Source: Beroe ovata (Eukaryota > Ctenophora > Nuda > Beroida > Beroidae). From it: a stretch of DNA of 44,512 nt. Where the stretch lies: NCBI GenBank assembly GCA_946803715.1, contig CAMPET010000082.1:139109-183620 (forward strand), in the 5' to 3' direction. The notes below the pieces were generated by a model. That model was not told the origin of the DNA. It searched no databases and was given only the letters and a program-made list of their open reading frames with translations. The position numbers were made by a program, and so were the translations under genes. The stretch's first letter is position 1. Each line of letters begins with the position of its first letter. This document shows, one piece after another, positions 33,908 through 44,512 of the stretch.

Positions 33908-36900
33908 ATGAAGAACGTTTCATTGGGTATGTTACTTATCAAAACTGACTTCAGGTGCAGTGGTGGCAATGGTCGTGATGATGATTATGATAACACATTC
34001 AATTACAATAACCTCCCATCTTGCTCGTCTAAAATATGACTTCATTCATTAAACCGAGATATGTGCACAATTCCAATTTCGGGCAATTGACAGATTCCCA
34101 CCGTTCATTGAATTCACTCTTCAGGATCGAGTAGTTTACAAGATGATTACAAACAGTTTCTCCTCCTGAAACTGACTACAGCAGCCCATAGTGTAAGTGA
34201 CGCCAACACCCCTCATCTGTACACGTTCATTCGCGTTCCTGCCATCTATAATTCTGTGTGAACGATTGTGTAGATAATCACTTGTCAGCGCTATCATAAC
34301 TTCACACCCCTCTCTATGAATGCATTCAATTTTAGTTCGCAATCCTAGTGGACAGTAATGAACCGTTGGATTTAACAGACTCCTTATGTGCGTGTAGCCT
34401 GTAATTAGATTCCTGTGGGCCTGTCGCAGACTCAAATCATATTTTACTACTATAATGTAACGCGCAGCCTTTACTATTGAGCAGTACTAGCGCGCTATTG
34501 TGCCCAAAAACGCCACGCGCGTTTTTTGGTGCATTTTGTTTGTACACTCACGTCCGTCAGAACTTGAGCTTCACACCAATGACAGTTTGATGGCATCCCA
34601 GTAAGCTGGTCAATGACTGTTTCAGCTGGTCAATGACAAGGAGAATGAGTTGCTACAAGTTGAGTTCTGTAGGAGGGTGGAAATGATAATGTTCTACGGG
34701 ATTAAGTCAAGGTATGTCGTCAAGTGGTGACAGGATGAAAACCCAAAAGCGAAAGAAATTGCTGCTATCTACTTTTTTAGTTAAATACATCGCGATTGAA
34801 CTAAAGGATGAGAGTAGCTAGGGCCACTCTCATCCATACATACATTTCACATGTTTTACACTCAATTCGTTTCCAGACCGTTTAAGTGGAAATCCGAGTC
34901 TCAGGACGTGTGGGAACTGCTGAGGACAATTTCACCGAGACACATTATCGAGGACATTGTCAACCTGTCCTCGGTCAAGACAGACTCCGGCAGAATTAGG
35001 GCTTGGATCAGGATCACTATCAATGAGTGCAGTTTACAGAGCTTTATTCCACTCTTCGTGGATCAGAAGATTAACAAGTGAGTTGTAAATGGAAGAAGTT
35101 ATGAAGCAAGTTCAATGAACCCAAATAGAATCCTCACCATTGAGAACTAAAGTCGCTTTTTGTTTCATCAGGAAGTTTTACGAGAGTAGTTCGATATTTA
35201 ACGACCCGGACAAAGTTGAGAGACTGATCGAACAGATATCTTCAACATCTGGCTGTAAAGTCGTTTTCAACACCGAATCCTTCGATTTCCAAGTTGCTCC
35301 CAGCGCAACAGATCTTACTCAGTACAAGCTGTTCAGCAAAGCTGACCCGCACCTCAGTGCTGAAGTCAGTAGATCTGGGTCTATCAACTGTGGCCCTGAG
35401 TTCACAGACAGTATCCAGTCTCAGGAGACAATTGATTCCAGTGTCACTCAGTCCAGTTCAGGAGTCACTGAGGATGGCCCAGACCTGTATCCAGACTCTC
35501 TCAGGATAGACTCCACTTTTATCCCCAATTCGGACAGTATAAACTCGAGAAAATCCTGCACCTCAAACCAGATCAAAGTTCACGACGTTTCGGAACCAAG
35601 CAGTTTCACTCCATCGAGTTTGGTTGTGGGTAATAGAACGTCCGAATTCATTAAGTTGAGTAGAACTCCTGATTTCAATGAAATTGAAGCTCAGCTCGAT
35701 GATGGTGGACGAAACAGTGATGTTTATGACTCTCAAGATGAGTTGAAAAAGAGAGAACTGAATTCCGGAGATCCCGATGAAAATGAACCCACACCTTCGA
35801 ACAATACCGCTACTGCAATTGAAATGCCCGAGGAAGAAGCATCACAGCATCTTGCTCCATTGTGTCCTGTTCAAGGGTGTGATATCGAGAATAACAGAGG
35901 GGGTGCATCAAATAGTATCAATTCAAATCATTCTCCATATGATCATTCTTCAGAAAGTGAAACTGTTCCCGAGGGCGTTGGTTCGATGCGAATATTGGGT
36001 GGGGAAGAATCTCAAGGCACAGTTTCGATTGACGATAGTACTTCTGTTGAGCACGCCTCCCCACCGAGTTTACTTTGTCCGCACGACCACAGTGCTTATC
36101 AAATAGAGCTGTATCAGCAGCAGGAAATGAGTGCTTCCGGGGAGGCAGGATCCCCTGATGTGGGGCAATCTGTCGACGTGATGCCTGATAACCTGATAGC
36201 TGACACCACTACCCCTGACAACACTAGTCCTGACAACACTCCTCCTGTCAACCTGATAGCTGACAGCACTACTCCTGACAACACTCCTCCTGTCAATCTG
36301 ATAGCTGACAACACCCCTCCTGACAACACCTATTCACCCGACAACAGGCAGCCTGTCAACAAAGCAGAGGATGTCAACACCATAGCCTCCGATCAGATGT
36401 CACACGGTTAGTGTCACACTTATGATAGACATCATCACTTCAAGTTCAAAGTGTAAGTAAGTCTCATTTGGTCTTAAGTTTAATTTCCATGTATTTACGT
36501 CGTGCATGTCCGGTCTGTTATACTGCAGTGCTGTGACAGTGAAAGTTATCACCACGGCCGTCTACGAATATCCATGATAAGTCAGTGTCTGTGACAGACG
36601 GCAGAGTTCCTTGTCATGTTTGTTATGCAGCTCTCTCCCATAGTCCATCATACTTCATGATGCGATGAACTAACAGCCGTTACTCTAGAGGTAGACTTCG
36701 TTACTGTCACATCATTTGACATGTTTCGTTTCGTTTAGAAACTTAAACTTTTAAATTTTGGTTTCGAGTTTTTGTTCAATTACTTCAAAATGTGATAGAG
36801 CTTATCTGGTCATCCTTTGAAGAAGTTCATTCGATCCAGTCGAATGTGAGAAGGTATAAAGTTACAATGAGTACAATGAACATGGTCAATGGTCATATGC

Positions 36901-39900
36901 CAAGACTATGTCATGTTTCGAGATTTTCATTAGGACCCAATTAGCATACTGCAGACTGCGATTATTAATACTCTGATGAGTATAATAACTGCTTGTGCAC
37001 CTCATTTCCCAGACCCAATAAGCGTCTCGCCATGTCGCATGGGACTCTCATTTGCAACACATGTCTCAATGCCTAATTACAGCTCACGTCTCATTGCACG
37101 ACATGACTTTCACCACCCCCTAATTAGTACAGAGAGAGAGAGAGAGAGAGAGAGAGTGTGTGTGTGTGTGTGTGTGTGTCTGTGTCTGTGTGTGTGAGTG
37201 TGTGTGGGAGCCGTGGGGCGTGAGAGAATGCGACAGTTACTGAAGCTCATTTAGTTGACCAGTTCTACCACCAAACTCATCACATTCCGAATACAGAGTA
37301 TCTCTCCTTTCTTTGTTATAGTTTGTTGCAATGCTGTGTAATCCCAATACATGGAAATGTGCGACGATTATCGAGACATCCTTCGAACCTCTTGACTTCG
37401 TGGTGTTAGGTGGGTCCCCAGAGTTCCCATTGACTGTTAGTAACATCGTGTGATAACGAAAAATTGTTACATAATGTTGCATGAATAATCAATTATTGAA
37501 AGTACAATGACTGACGCCGTTTAGATTTCTCATGGGTTTGAATTTTCTAATGAATAAATGCAAGATAAAAGCTTGTCACTGCGCGCGTTATTTGATACAC
37601 CCCACCTTTTCGCCAATCACCTGATATTTCATGCATTCATAACTACTGCATCCTTATTCCATGACACTATACTTGCACCTCACTCCCGTTCGTCTATCTG
37701 TTACCATGGAAACCGCATCTGTCATGGTAGTGTGGTGCAAGTCACACTACCAGTCGAGTTCTGAGGGTGGTATTTTCTCTGGTATGTAGTATGTACTCAA
37801 TTTCCCTTGTTGTCTCACGGGTATTTTCTCACTGGGTGTGACATGAGTGTGTAGAAGGAGGAGGGCCGAGGGAGGGAGTTATTACTTCATTAAAATGATT
37901 ATGCCGAGTATGGGTTATTTCAATCAGAACCCACTTACTGTGTACTCAGTACCTGTAGTACTTAGTTTTAATGAGGAGGGGAGAGGGGGGACACTATTCA
38001 CTCTTGTCACGTGATATGTCACGTGACATGACTCAGATGTCTATAATATTAGTATCAATGCTGGTTCCTATTTTATCAGCGTGTGTCTAACAGATGTGTG
38101 TAATCACATTTTTCCGAAAATGACTCATGGCTCAAAGTAAGAAAATGCCATTCACCCCAGACATTGTACCGAGCTCTCTGAAAGACGTGCTCGTGGAGGA
38201 TGAGGAAGTATCGGCTCTCAAGAACAAACTCGGCAACTCCCTATACTCAACTCAGGTACAGCACGTCAGGTATCTACCACCGGGTATTGTATACCTGTAT
38301 TATATATGTACAGTACCTGGTAGTAAGTACCTGGTATTAAGTTCCTGTGTATTTTACATACACTGGTACTGGTTCTCAGATACTTATACACAGACCACAT
38401 AAAAAACTCAGTAATTGTAGAAAACAACCCCCAACTCCGCAATTTCCAGGAGTTTGGGATGGAGATGTTAGCACACAAAGTTGAGGAGTTTGATGACCCC
38501 TATGGTGAGGAAGAGGATGGGAGTAGCGCGGTCAGTCTTTCCTCATCTCCTGAAGAGGAGGAGGAGGAGGAGAGGAGTGAGGATAATAACCTCGCACGCC
38601 ATGTTATACCAGGTATGGGGGGACATGGGTTGTACTTGCTCTCTACTCAGTGACGTCAGATGTCAGGGTGTTGTGCAGGGCGCACCTTGCTCCATTGCTA
38701 TTATAATCTCCAATTCACATCTTCTGTTCAATGTTCATCTCGTACCTAAGTAGAACTTACAGTCCTCACACCCAGGACTAGAAGAGGACGATAATGACGA
38801 TTGTAAGGAAGTTGGCAGTGTTCCAGTTCCTACAATTACACGAGACGTTGATCCCCCACAAGCTCTCTCCCTGGGCTCCTCCCTCTACAAGCTGTTCATC
38901 AGAGGCGCCACCACGTCTGACCCAGAGTCGGAGCGGCTGTCCAATCTCGCTGCTCTACACAGTGCTGTCACTGATGAGGTGCCCATTTCTAACGAGGAGG
39001 ATATCAGGTATTGGGAGCAGGATTTCACACATTGCTGCACCTGTACTAATCTTTTTACTCCTACTTAAGTTAGCCACCTTCTGAACTGACATTCCCCCTC
39101 CCTCTCTCCTCACTCTGACACCCCAGTACCCGGTCGTATCTGATGGGTGCCACACGAGCCACAGTGGCATACACATACGAGAGCGCGAACCAGTGGCTCT
39201 CACACAGCAAGGATATGTGGTGGTGGCTACAGAGGAGGGTCATTACTGAGCACGAGTGTCAACACCCCACCCCGCCCACCTCGGAGACCATCAGGTGGGT
39301 CTATGATAGCTGTGATTGATCAGGTGCTTAGATGGATTTAACCGGGCTCATCACTCGTTTCAGTTACTTGATATGTAGTTAATGGTTATGAAGCAATTGC
39401 AACTCATCTATAGGGATGATTGTCAATTATCTCTGAGTAATGATCATTAACACTCCAATCAGCAGTAATTTGATATCGATATAATCAGGCTACCCTCCCT
39501 CCCCCTCTCTCTCTCTCTCTCTCTCCCTTATACCCCCTATCCCAGGAGTGGCAGTCCCAACTCCTCCTCCCTTCTCGATCTCTGTACTGAGCAGTGCTCC
39601 TGTTGTAATGCAATTGTCATAGACTTCTGCAACAAGGACATTCAGGATCCCAACGCCATTCCCATCTCCAAGTCCTGTCCACCCTTCTCCAGTATAACTC
39701 ACCATATGAACTCACCTATTTCACGGGTACGTCAATACGTGCAAGTCCGTCGGGAACGGTAAATGAGGGCTCGCGATATGTTTTTTGTGACGTCGAGTTC
39801 ATTTGCGTTACTGTTTGTGCGCGTTATCAGGTTACAGAATCGACCGTTTAGTACGTGGCTTAATTAATGAATATATCTTCATTCTACGTAAATGCAACTG

Positions 39901-41555
39901 TGTTCCATGCCATATCTTGATATGTTGTTGTTTGAACTCAGCCCAGCAATTCGTCAACAATCTTGATTTGATCTTTGGGCACTTATGAGTAACAATAAGT
40001 TGCGTTCTGTTCCTCATCTATTTGCCCCCACAGGCAGCATTAAGGAGCAAGTCAGCAAGTGAATCCAAAGACCACTACAGCATAGACATTGTAAGTCTAT
40101 ATATCAGCCAGCAGTGGTGAGATGAATTATCTTGCTAGTTCCGTATAATCGCGGATTACAGCTATTTGATTGTTCCTATACTCATTGTCCCCCTCTCTAT
40201 TGCTCACCCTCTAGACTTGCTCACCCATTCTAATACTTCAGCTACAGAATCCCTCGCCATCGGTGACATCTCTGAACGAAGCTATCGAACTACAGAAGAC
40301 ACGCACCCAGAACACGATCTCAGACGAGGACAAGAAGAAGGAAATGGACGTGTTGGTTCAACTCCGCAAGAAGAAATACGATCTCCAGAGTTCCGATTCC
40401 TCGTCATCTGACACCGATAACACCATCACAATACTTGGTCATTCACTCACCAAATCGTCCGAGTTGAGCGGGTATTGCGCCAAGTGTGGCTTCGCGATAT
40501 ACCGCCGTATAAAGGCGGCCTTCTCATGTGGCGCGTGTCACATACTCCTTCATAAAGCATGCCTCAATGACGTCACGAGAAAGTGTTCGCTTGCCAACAA
40601 GGACGAACTGTTGCTGGAGACTAGGCTGACTCCAGCGCATGGTCTACATGAGCAGAATTACTGCTGTTTCGACTGTTCTGCAGAGATATCTTACAGCGGT
40701 TAGTATCAACCATCATGTTATCGGTATCATGTTATCGGTATCATGTTATCGGTATATGTTATCGGTATCATGTTATCGGTATCATGTTATCGGTGTTATG
40801 TTTTTGGTATATGTTATCGTAATGTTACCTTATCCATATTCGGTATCACTCTCCTTATTATTCTGTAACGACTTTCATTCCAGTCGGACATCATAGTACT
40901 GATCCCGTCCCTCCCCTCAGCATCCAAAGTGAACCTGTGTGACTACTCCGGGAGGTACTACTGTCATGAGTGTCACAAGAGGACCATGAATTTCATCCCT
41001 GCCCGCGTCCTACACAACTGGGACTTCAAACCCAGACCAGTGGCTCTCCAATCGTACGAGGTTATCAGTTACCTCACAAACAAGCAATACCTCAACCTCG
41101 AGCAGCTTAACGCAGAGCTATTTAACTTTGTGGAGGTGTTACGGCAAGTGCGCGCCCTGCGCGAGCAGGTCATCCTGTACAAAGCGCACTTCGTGCAGTG
41201 TTCCCGTGCCATGCAGGAGGGAATGTTCCTAAAGTTACGGAGCAGACAGCACTTCATTGACACTTCCAAACTGTACACTCTGCAAGATCTACTAGAGATA
41301 CACAGTGCAGGTCTGCTCACTGAGTTGAGCAGTGTGGTGGCCGACTACAGGACCCACTATGAGCAGTGTGACACGTGCTCTAATCAGAAATTCGTGTGTG
41401 CGGTGTGCGGCGCGCCTCCCGCTATCAGGCCATTTTCCACGGAGTGTTTCAACATCGCTCAGTGCTTCACTTGTCATGGGGTCATGCATCGAGAATGTTT
41501 CAACCGGTCATCTAACTGTCCCTACTGCACAGCATCGCTCATATATGAGAATTGA
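33908..41555 (+). CDS. RUN - C1 - Rubicon-homology domain protein (PLEKHM1/DEF8/RUBCN family)
   Basis: Likely adaptor of late endosomes, lysosomes or autophagosomes; RH domains of this family bind Rab7. Thirteen exons, phases consistent, 1198 aa: 33908-33926, 34125-34192, 34626-34711, 34877-35077, 35172-36406, 38161-38255, 38450-38612, 38776-39007, 39127-39294, 39546-39726, 40034-40090, 40242-40698, 40921-41555. RUN domain about 10-165 (RIRAWIRITIN and the FYE motif). Residues about 166-900 are largely disordered and Ser/Thr/Asp-rich, with a run of Glu in exon 7. A C1 zinc finger lies about 902-950, with the pattern C-x2-C-x4-H-x2-C-x7-C. The RH domain, about 960-1198, has IPARVLHNWDF and closing Cys pairs ending NCPYC. 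No PH domain is visible, unlike PLEKHM1. The first two exons are inferred from phase and splice signals only. Confidence 0.88.
36180..36345 (+). repeat. In-frame repeat in the RUN-protein linker
   Basis: The linker exon repeats NLIAD followed by blocks of T-T-P-D-N-T and P-P-V about three times. DNA copies are about 50 bp with few changes, so the array is recent. Confidence 0.85.
36407..38160. other. Large intron of the RUN-domain gene (1.75 kb)
   Basis: The longest intron in the window. It holds a compound (GA)n(GT)n microsatellite (37131-37205), an X-box-like word GTTACCATGGAAAC at 37700-37713 and no open frame with a recognisable domain. Confidence 0.75.
37131..37205. repeat. Compound GA/GT microsatellite
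   Basis: About 24 bp of (GA)n pass directly into about 45 bp of (GT)n with a few interruptions. Confidence 0.95.
39501..39527. repeat. CT-rich microsatellite before an exon
   Basis: A (CT)n tract lies within the pyrimidine-rich region upstream of the acceptor at 39545 and probably serves as part of its polypyrimidine tract. Confidence 0.8.
40714..40815. repeat. 14-bp tandem repeat (CATGTTATCGGTAT), about 6-7 copies
   Basis: Lies in the last intron of the RUN-domain gene. Copies are near identical, with two shortened ones. Confidence 0.9.
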
Positions 41556-42330
41556 AACCAGCAATAGTCTGTGTGCTGTAGTGGTGCTGTTTCTCATCAT
41601 TCTCCCCGAATTATATCCTACTACCGACAACTACTATGTTGACAACTGTCGTGGAATCGGAATGGTCATTATTATAGGAATAGGATGAGCACCGACTCCA
41701 CAAGACCATTTAATGCCGTGTTTTCATGCTCGTAGGATGACGTTGCTGCTCTCTTGTTCTGCTAGAACTGCTGTTTCCCTCTGCATTAACATGCACATTA
41801 CACAAGGTAGAGAACTGTGCTGCTGCGACCAGACAAACTACTCCATTGTTTCTGTGAGAAAACTGACACTCTCATTCGTGCCCTTATTCTTTGAGTGAAT
41901 GTGTGAGATTTTAACATTGTTTTCAGCGTTTTTTACTGACCTCACGAACTATGATTTATACTTAGGATAAACACGACTTTTTAGAATAGATATTTAAGGA
42001 GAGATATTCTTTAGTAGAATTTATTTGGGCTTGATAAAATATTTCTATTTGATGTCACAGTGTATAGTTCGTAGATTGAAATCGATAAAACTGAGTGCTT
42101 CGGTAATGAATTTATTTGTTAATTGATGGTATTGTGATATTAACATGAATTGGTTGGTAAATATTTATATCCTGCGTTCTTCCTAACATAGTAACACCAT
42201 ATCTTGACAATAAGTTATGATGTAACCCCCCCCTCCTCATACCCCATTTATTACCCCCCAATAATTACCCCCAATATTTCCTCTAACTCCCCCAACTCTA
42301 TTATAGACTCCATGTCAGTGGACCACTCCG
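41556..42330. other. Spacer between RUN-domain gene and PRADC1
   Basis: AT-rich sequence, then a C-rich patch (42224-42300). It should contain the 3' end of the upstream gene and the PRADC1 promoter. No coding exon is seen. Confidence 0.5.
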
Positions 42331-43408
42331 ATGGTAGTGATTGAGTCCAGTCTGTGGGAATTTGTCATCTCTCTCTTCTTCCTCTTCTACGTTATCCTGT
42401 CCGCGGAGATACCCGCATGGAAACTCTTCGATCACGATGTCTACTTTAAAATCGTGGACCCCGCTGAGGTATTAGATCAAACGCTTTCAACGTCTAGTTT
42501 CATCACGATTAAACCTGATTAGTTCCTCATCTGCTTCAAGTTCAAACTAACTAGCTTTGCTGTCAATTGACATATCCCTTTTGTCAATTGACATATCCCT
42601 TCTGACAGCCATCCTTCTCCCCTCCCCAGATAGGTTACTACTTCAGAGCGAGCCCCGCTAAAAACTTCGGTCGTGGGTTTGACCGATACTACGAGCACAG
42701 TCTGCTGCTTGTTGCCGATCCTGTGACCGGGTGTAGTGAGCTTGTCAACCCCTACAAACTACAGGGTCACTTCGTCCTCGTGGAGAGGGGAGAGTGCTCT
42801 TTCGTTGAAAAGGTGGGTTTCCTACTGTGATCAGTGGTGCTGTACAATTTGTACAGCACAAATGTGCAACAAGAACCGGTGATTAGATTACCACTAGCAG
42901 TAACTGGTACTGTACCAGTAGCTGCTACTGCTAGTTCTTGAAGTTGAAGAGTCAGCTCTAAGATACCAGTTGGAACCATTATGTCCAATACATGAACTAT
43001 GTAACACTATATCTTAGTGACACTCTTGCACAGATATCACGTTGTGAAGCTGCCGGTGCAGTGGGTGTCATTGTGTATGACAACAACCCTGACAACAGGT
43101 CTAACTTAGTAGCCATGATAGATGATGACAGAGGGGTGGATGTTAACATCCCTTCCATATTCATAGTCGGGAGTGATGGCTTTCACATAAGGAGGTATGA
43201 GCAAGTTACCCTTACGATTACACTCAGGTTTCCTATAAATTCACTGTTAAAATGCTTTGCTGTTGTAGAGGCTCGCTTATCATTATTTTAATCTTTCAGG
43301 GCCCTTGAACGGAACTCGCTGGAAAGTGCGATAATCAACGTCCCGATCAACATGACGTATGTCCCTGAACATCAGATCAAACAGCCACCATGGACTAAGA
43401 TTCTCTAA
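42331..43408 (+). CDS. PRADC1: Protease-associated domain-containing secreted protein
   Basis: A small secreted glycoprotein made almost wholly of one PA domain; its molecular role is poorly known. Four exons: 42331-42468, 42630-42812, 43034-43194, 43300-43408; phases agree, 196 aa, near the usual length. A hydrophobic signal peptide (about 1-24, ELxxFVISLFFLFYVILS-like) is followed by the PA domain: FRASPAKNFG, CSELVNPYKLQGHFVLVERG, CSFVEK, AGAVGVIVYDN and IPSIFIVGSDG. The end keeps the family block AIINVPINMT (an N-glycosylation site) and the closing QPPW. The ATG at 42331 puts the signal peptide directly at the start; the other upstream ATG at 42312 runs quickly to a stop. Confidence 0.95.
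42565..42605. repeat. 22-bp direct duplication in PRADC1 intron 1
   Basis: TGTCAATTGACATATCCCTT is repeated once, head to tail. Each copy contains the palindrome TGTCAATTGACA. Confidence 0.9.
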
Positions 43409-43888
43409 ATTTGAGTTTTCAACTATAGCTATTTAATTTTAAGTGAGAGATTTATGGTTTTGTTGTTTACTAGGTTTAATACGATATCAAAGTTTTTAAA
43501 TTTTCTATTTATGATGTGTGGGTCACACATACACAAAAGAGTTAGATGTAATACTATGGGTAGTAATTGTACCCGCTGCCCATTGGGAATGGGTGTCTGA
43601 GTAATAATAATAGAATAGTGTCTGCATGAACGATCGATGATAGAACCGGCCCTGTCGATAAATAGAATTAGAATATCATTGTGGTTCGGGTTTGCAAAAA
43701 TGCAATTCGCACCTCGTTAGAATTAGATTGCAATTGTCAGCGACTCACTCTCACTGAGAGTGAGTCTCAGCGAATATGCGCTTAAAAGTTTAAACTTTCA
43801 CTTAGAGTTAGTGAAACTGAAACTAAAATTTCAATTATAAATCCTTGTTTCGTTTCTTGATGTCTCAGTCTAGTCTGTTTAACTTTGT
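43409..43888. other. Spacer 3' of PRADC1
   Basis: No gene recognised. It contains a perfect short hairpin, GACTCACTCTC / GAGAGTGAGTC, at 43742-43766. Confidence 0.55.
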
Positions 43889-44047
43889 CGATCGATGATA
43901 GACCCTGTCGAGAATTTCGTTGCGCGCGCGCGCAAACTTATTCTCGCAAACTTGCTGACGCAAGCCGCTTCGCGGCTTGCATCAGCGGTCTGGCATGGCA
44001 TCGCCCGACAAGTTTAACAGTGCAAGTGGACAGATAACATCCGGCAA
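43889..44047. mobile_element. GC-rich interspersed repeat, copy 2 (inverted relative to copy 1)
   Basis: 43889-44005 is nearly the reverse complement of 19795-19922, including the CGCGCGCG run, the palindrome around AAGCCGCTTCGCGGCTT and the GATCGATGATAGACCCTGTC block. 44026-44047 matches 20050-20072 in reverse complement, but the two blocks are in a different relative order. No coding potential is credible. Confidence 0.75.
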
Positions 44048-44218
44048 TGGTCCCCTCAAACTTTGCGCTTGTTCCCGCGCTGCGTGACCCAAATACTGCG
44101 CACGCTGCGCGTCTCCGTTCACTGAGTAGAACAGGGGCGCGCAACGTGTGCACATTTGCGCTTTTGCTTTTGATTGCATTGACAATTGAGCCGGGAAGGT
44201 AATTACTTCGATTTTGTG

Positions 44219-44262
44219 TTATCTGACCTCTGTTTCTTGCGCGGGAAACAGAGGTCAGATAA
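44219..44262. repeat. Perfect 18-bp hairpin
   Basis: Arms 44219-44236 and 44245-44262 are exact reverse complements (TTATCTGACCTCTGTTTC) around an 8-base GC-rich loop. Confidence 0.95.
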
Positions 44263-44292
44263 AAATAAAACGCAGCTGCTATTCTGCCTCGT

Positions 44293-44512
44293 TTGAATCC
44301 GCGCACGACGGTACTTGCGACGCGCCTGTCAGCTTTTATGCTAACCTAACTTTAACCCTAACCTTAACGGTTAGGGTTAGGGTTAGGGTTAGGGGTAGGG
44401 TTTGGGTTAGGGTTAGGGTTAGGGTACTAGGGTTAGGGTTAGGTTAGGGTTAGGGTTAGGTTAGCATAAAAGCTGGCAGGCGCGTCGCAAGTACCGTCGT
44501 GAGCGGATTCAA
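44293..44512. repeat. Telomere-type TTAGGG array inside 58-bp inverted arms
   Basis: Arms 44293-44350 and 44455-44512 match as reverse complements at 56 of 58 positions. Between them a short CCCTAA-type run (about 44345-44367) switches at 44368 to a longer GGTTAG/TTAGGG run reaching 44460, with a few variant units. The right arm ends at the window edge, so the element probably continues. Confidence 0.9.

Noticed and set aside
36407-38160. Search for PH-domain exons in the large RUN-gene intron
   Set aside because: Only short frames and microsatellites were seen.
44214-44447. Plus-strand frame ending in a VRVRVRG repeat
   Set aside because: Translation of the TTAGGG array and hairpin, not a gene.
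1-44512. tRNA, rRNA, CRISPR array or bacterial operon
   Set aside because: No cloverleaf with a matching T-loop and A/B box, no rRNA segment, and no spacer-repeat pattern; the tandem repeats are contiguous and the genes are split by introns.

Overview
The window is eukaryotic genomic DNA with short introns bounded by GT/AG, intron-rich protein genes, many micro- and minisatellites and few transposon remnants. The gene set (SLC31-type copper transporter, receptor protein tyrosine phosphatase, mitochondrial Rieske protein and ClpX, DPH5, R-SNARE, NCOA5-like, RUN/C1/RH endolysosomal adaptor, PRADC1) is that of an animal. The phosphatase ectodomain carries a ~150-residue module with a W..W and D-T-A-S-x-Y/F-Y signature that I associate with sponge proteins, and there is a TTAGGG array. 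A sponge or other early-branching animal is my inference, not proven.

Layout. 1-4480: no gene recognised, several tandem repeats. 4541-5035 (+): copper transporter. 5516-15129 (+): receptor-type tyrosine phosphatase rebuilt as 30 exons whose phases all agree (1819 codons plus stop). Its phosphatase fold lacks the catalytic Cys and Arg, so it reads as a pseudophosphatase receptor. 16720-18225 (-): Rieske iron-sulfur protein, 6 exons, 261 aa. 18517-19356 (-): DPH5, one exon. 19680-20450: a GC-rich repeat and a LINE reverse transcriptase tail. 20920-23480 (+): mitochondrial ClpX, 9 exons, 508 aa. 24138-27029: probably coding exons of a gene I cannot name. 27816-28106 (+): VAMP/synaptobrevin. 28997-30710 (+): RRM protein with an NCOA5 domain, 6 exons. 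30711-33900: no gene, microsatellite-rich. 33908-41555 (+): RUN-C1-Rubicon-homology protein, 13 exons, 1198 aa. 42331-43408 (+): PRADC1, 4 exons, 196 aa. 43889-44512: a second copy of the GC-rich repeat, a perfect hairpin, and a TTAGGG array between 58-bp inverted arms at the window edge.

The genes do not form one pathway. Rieske and ClpX are both mitochondrial; VAMP and the RUN-C1-RH protein both act in endomembrane traffic; the copper transporter and PRADC1 are membrane/secretory. The most notable items are the inactive receptor phosphatase with its unfamiliar repeated exon-module, an in-frame composite exon made by (or mimicked by) a 179-bp tandem duplication, a minisatellite that copies a splice donor in frame, and the telomere-repeat foldback at the right edge.
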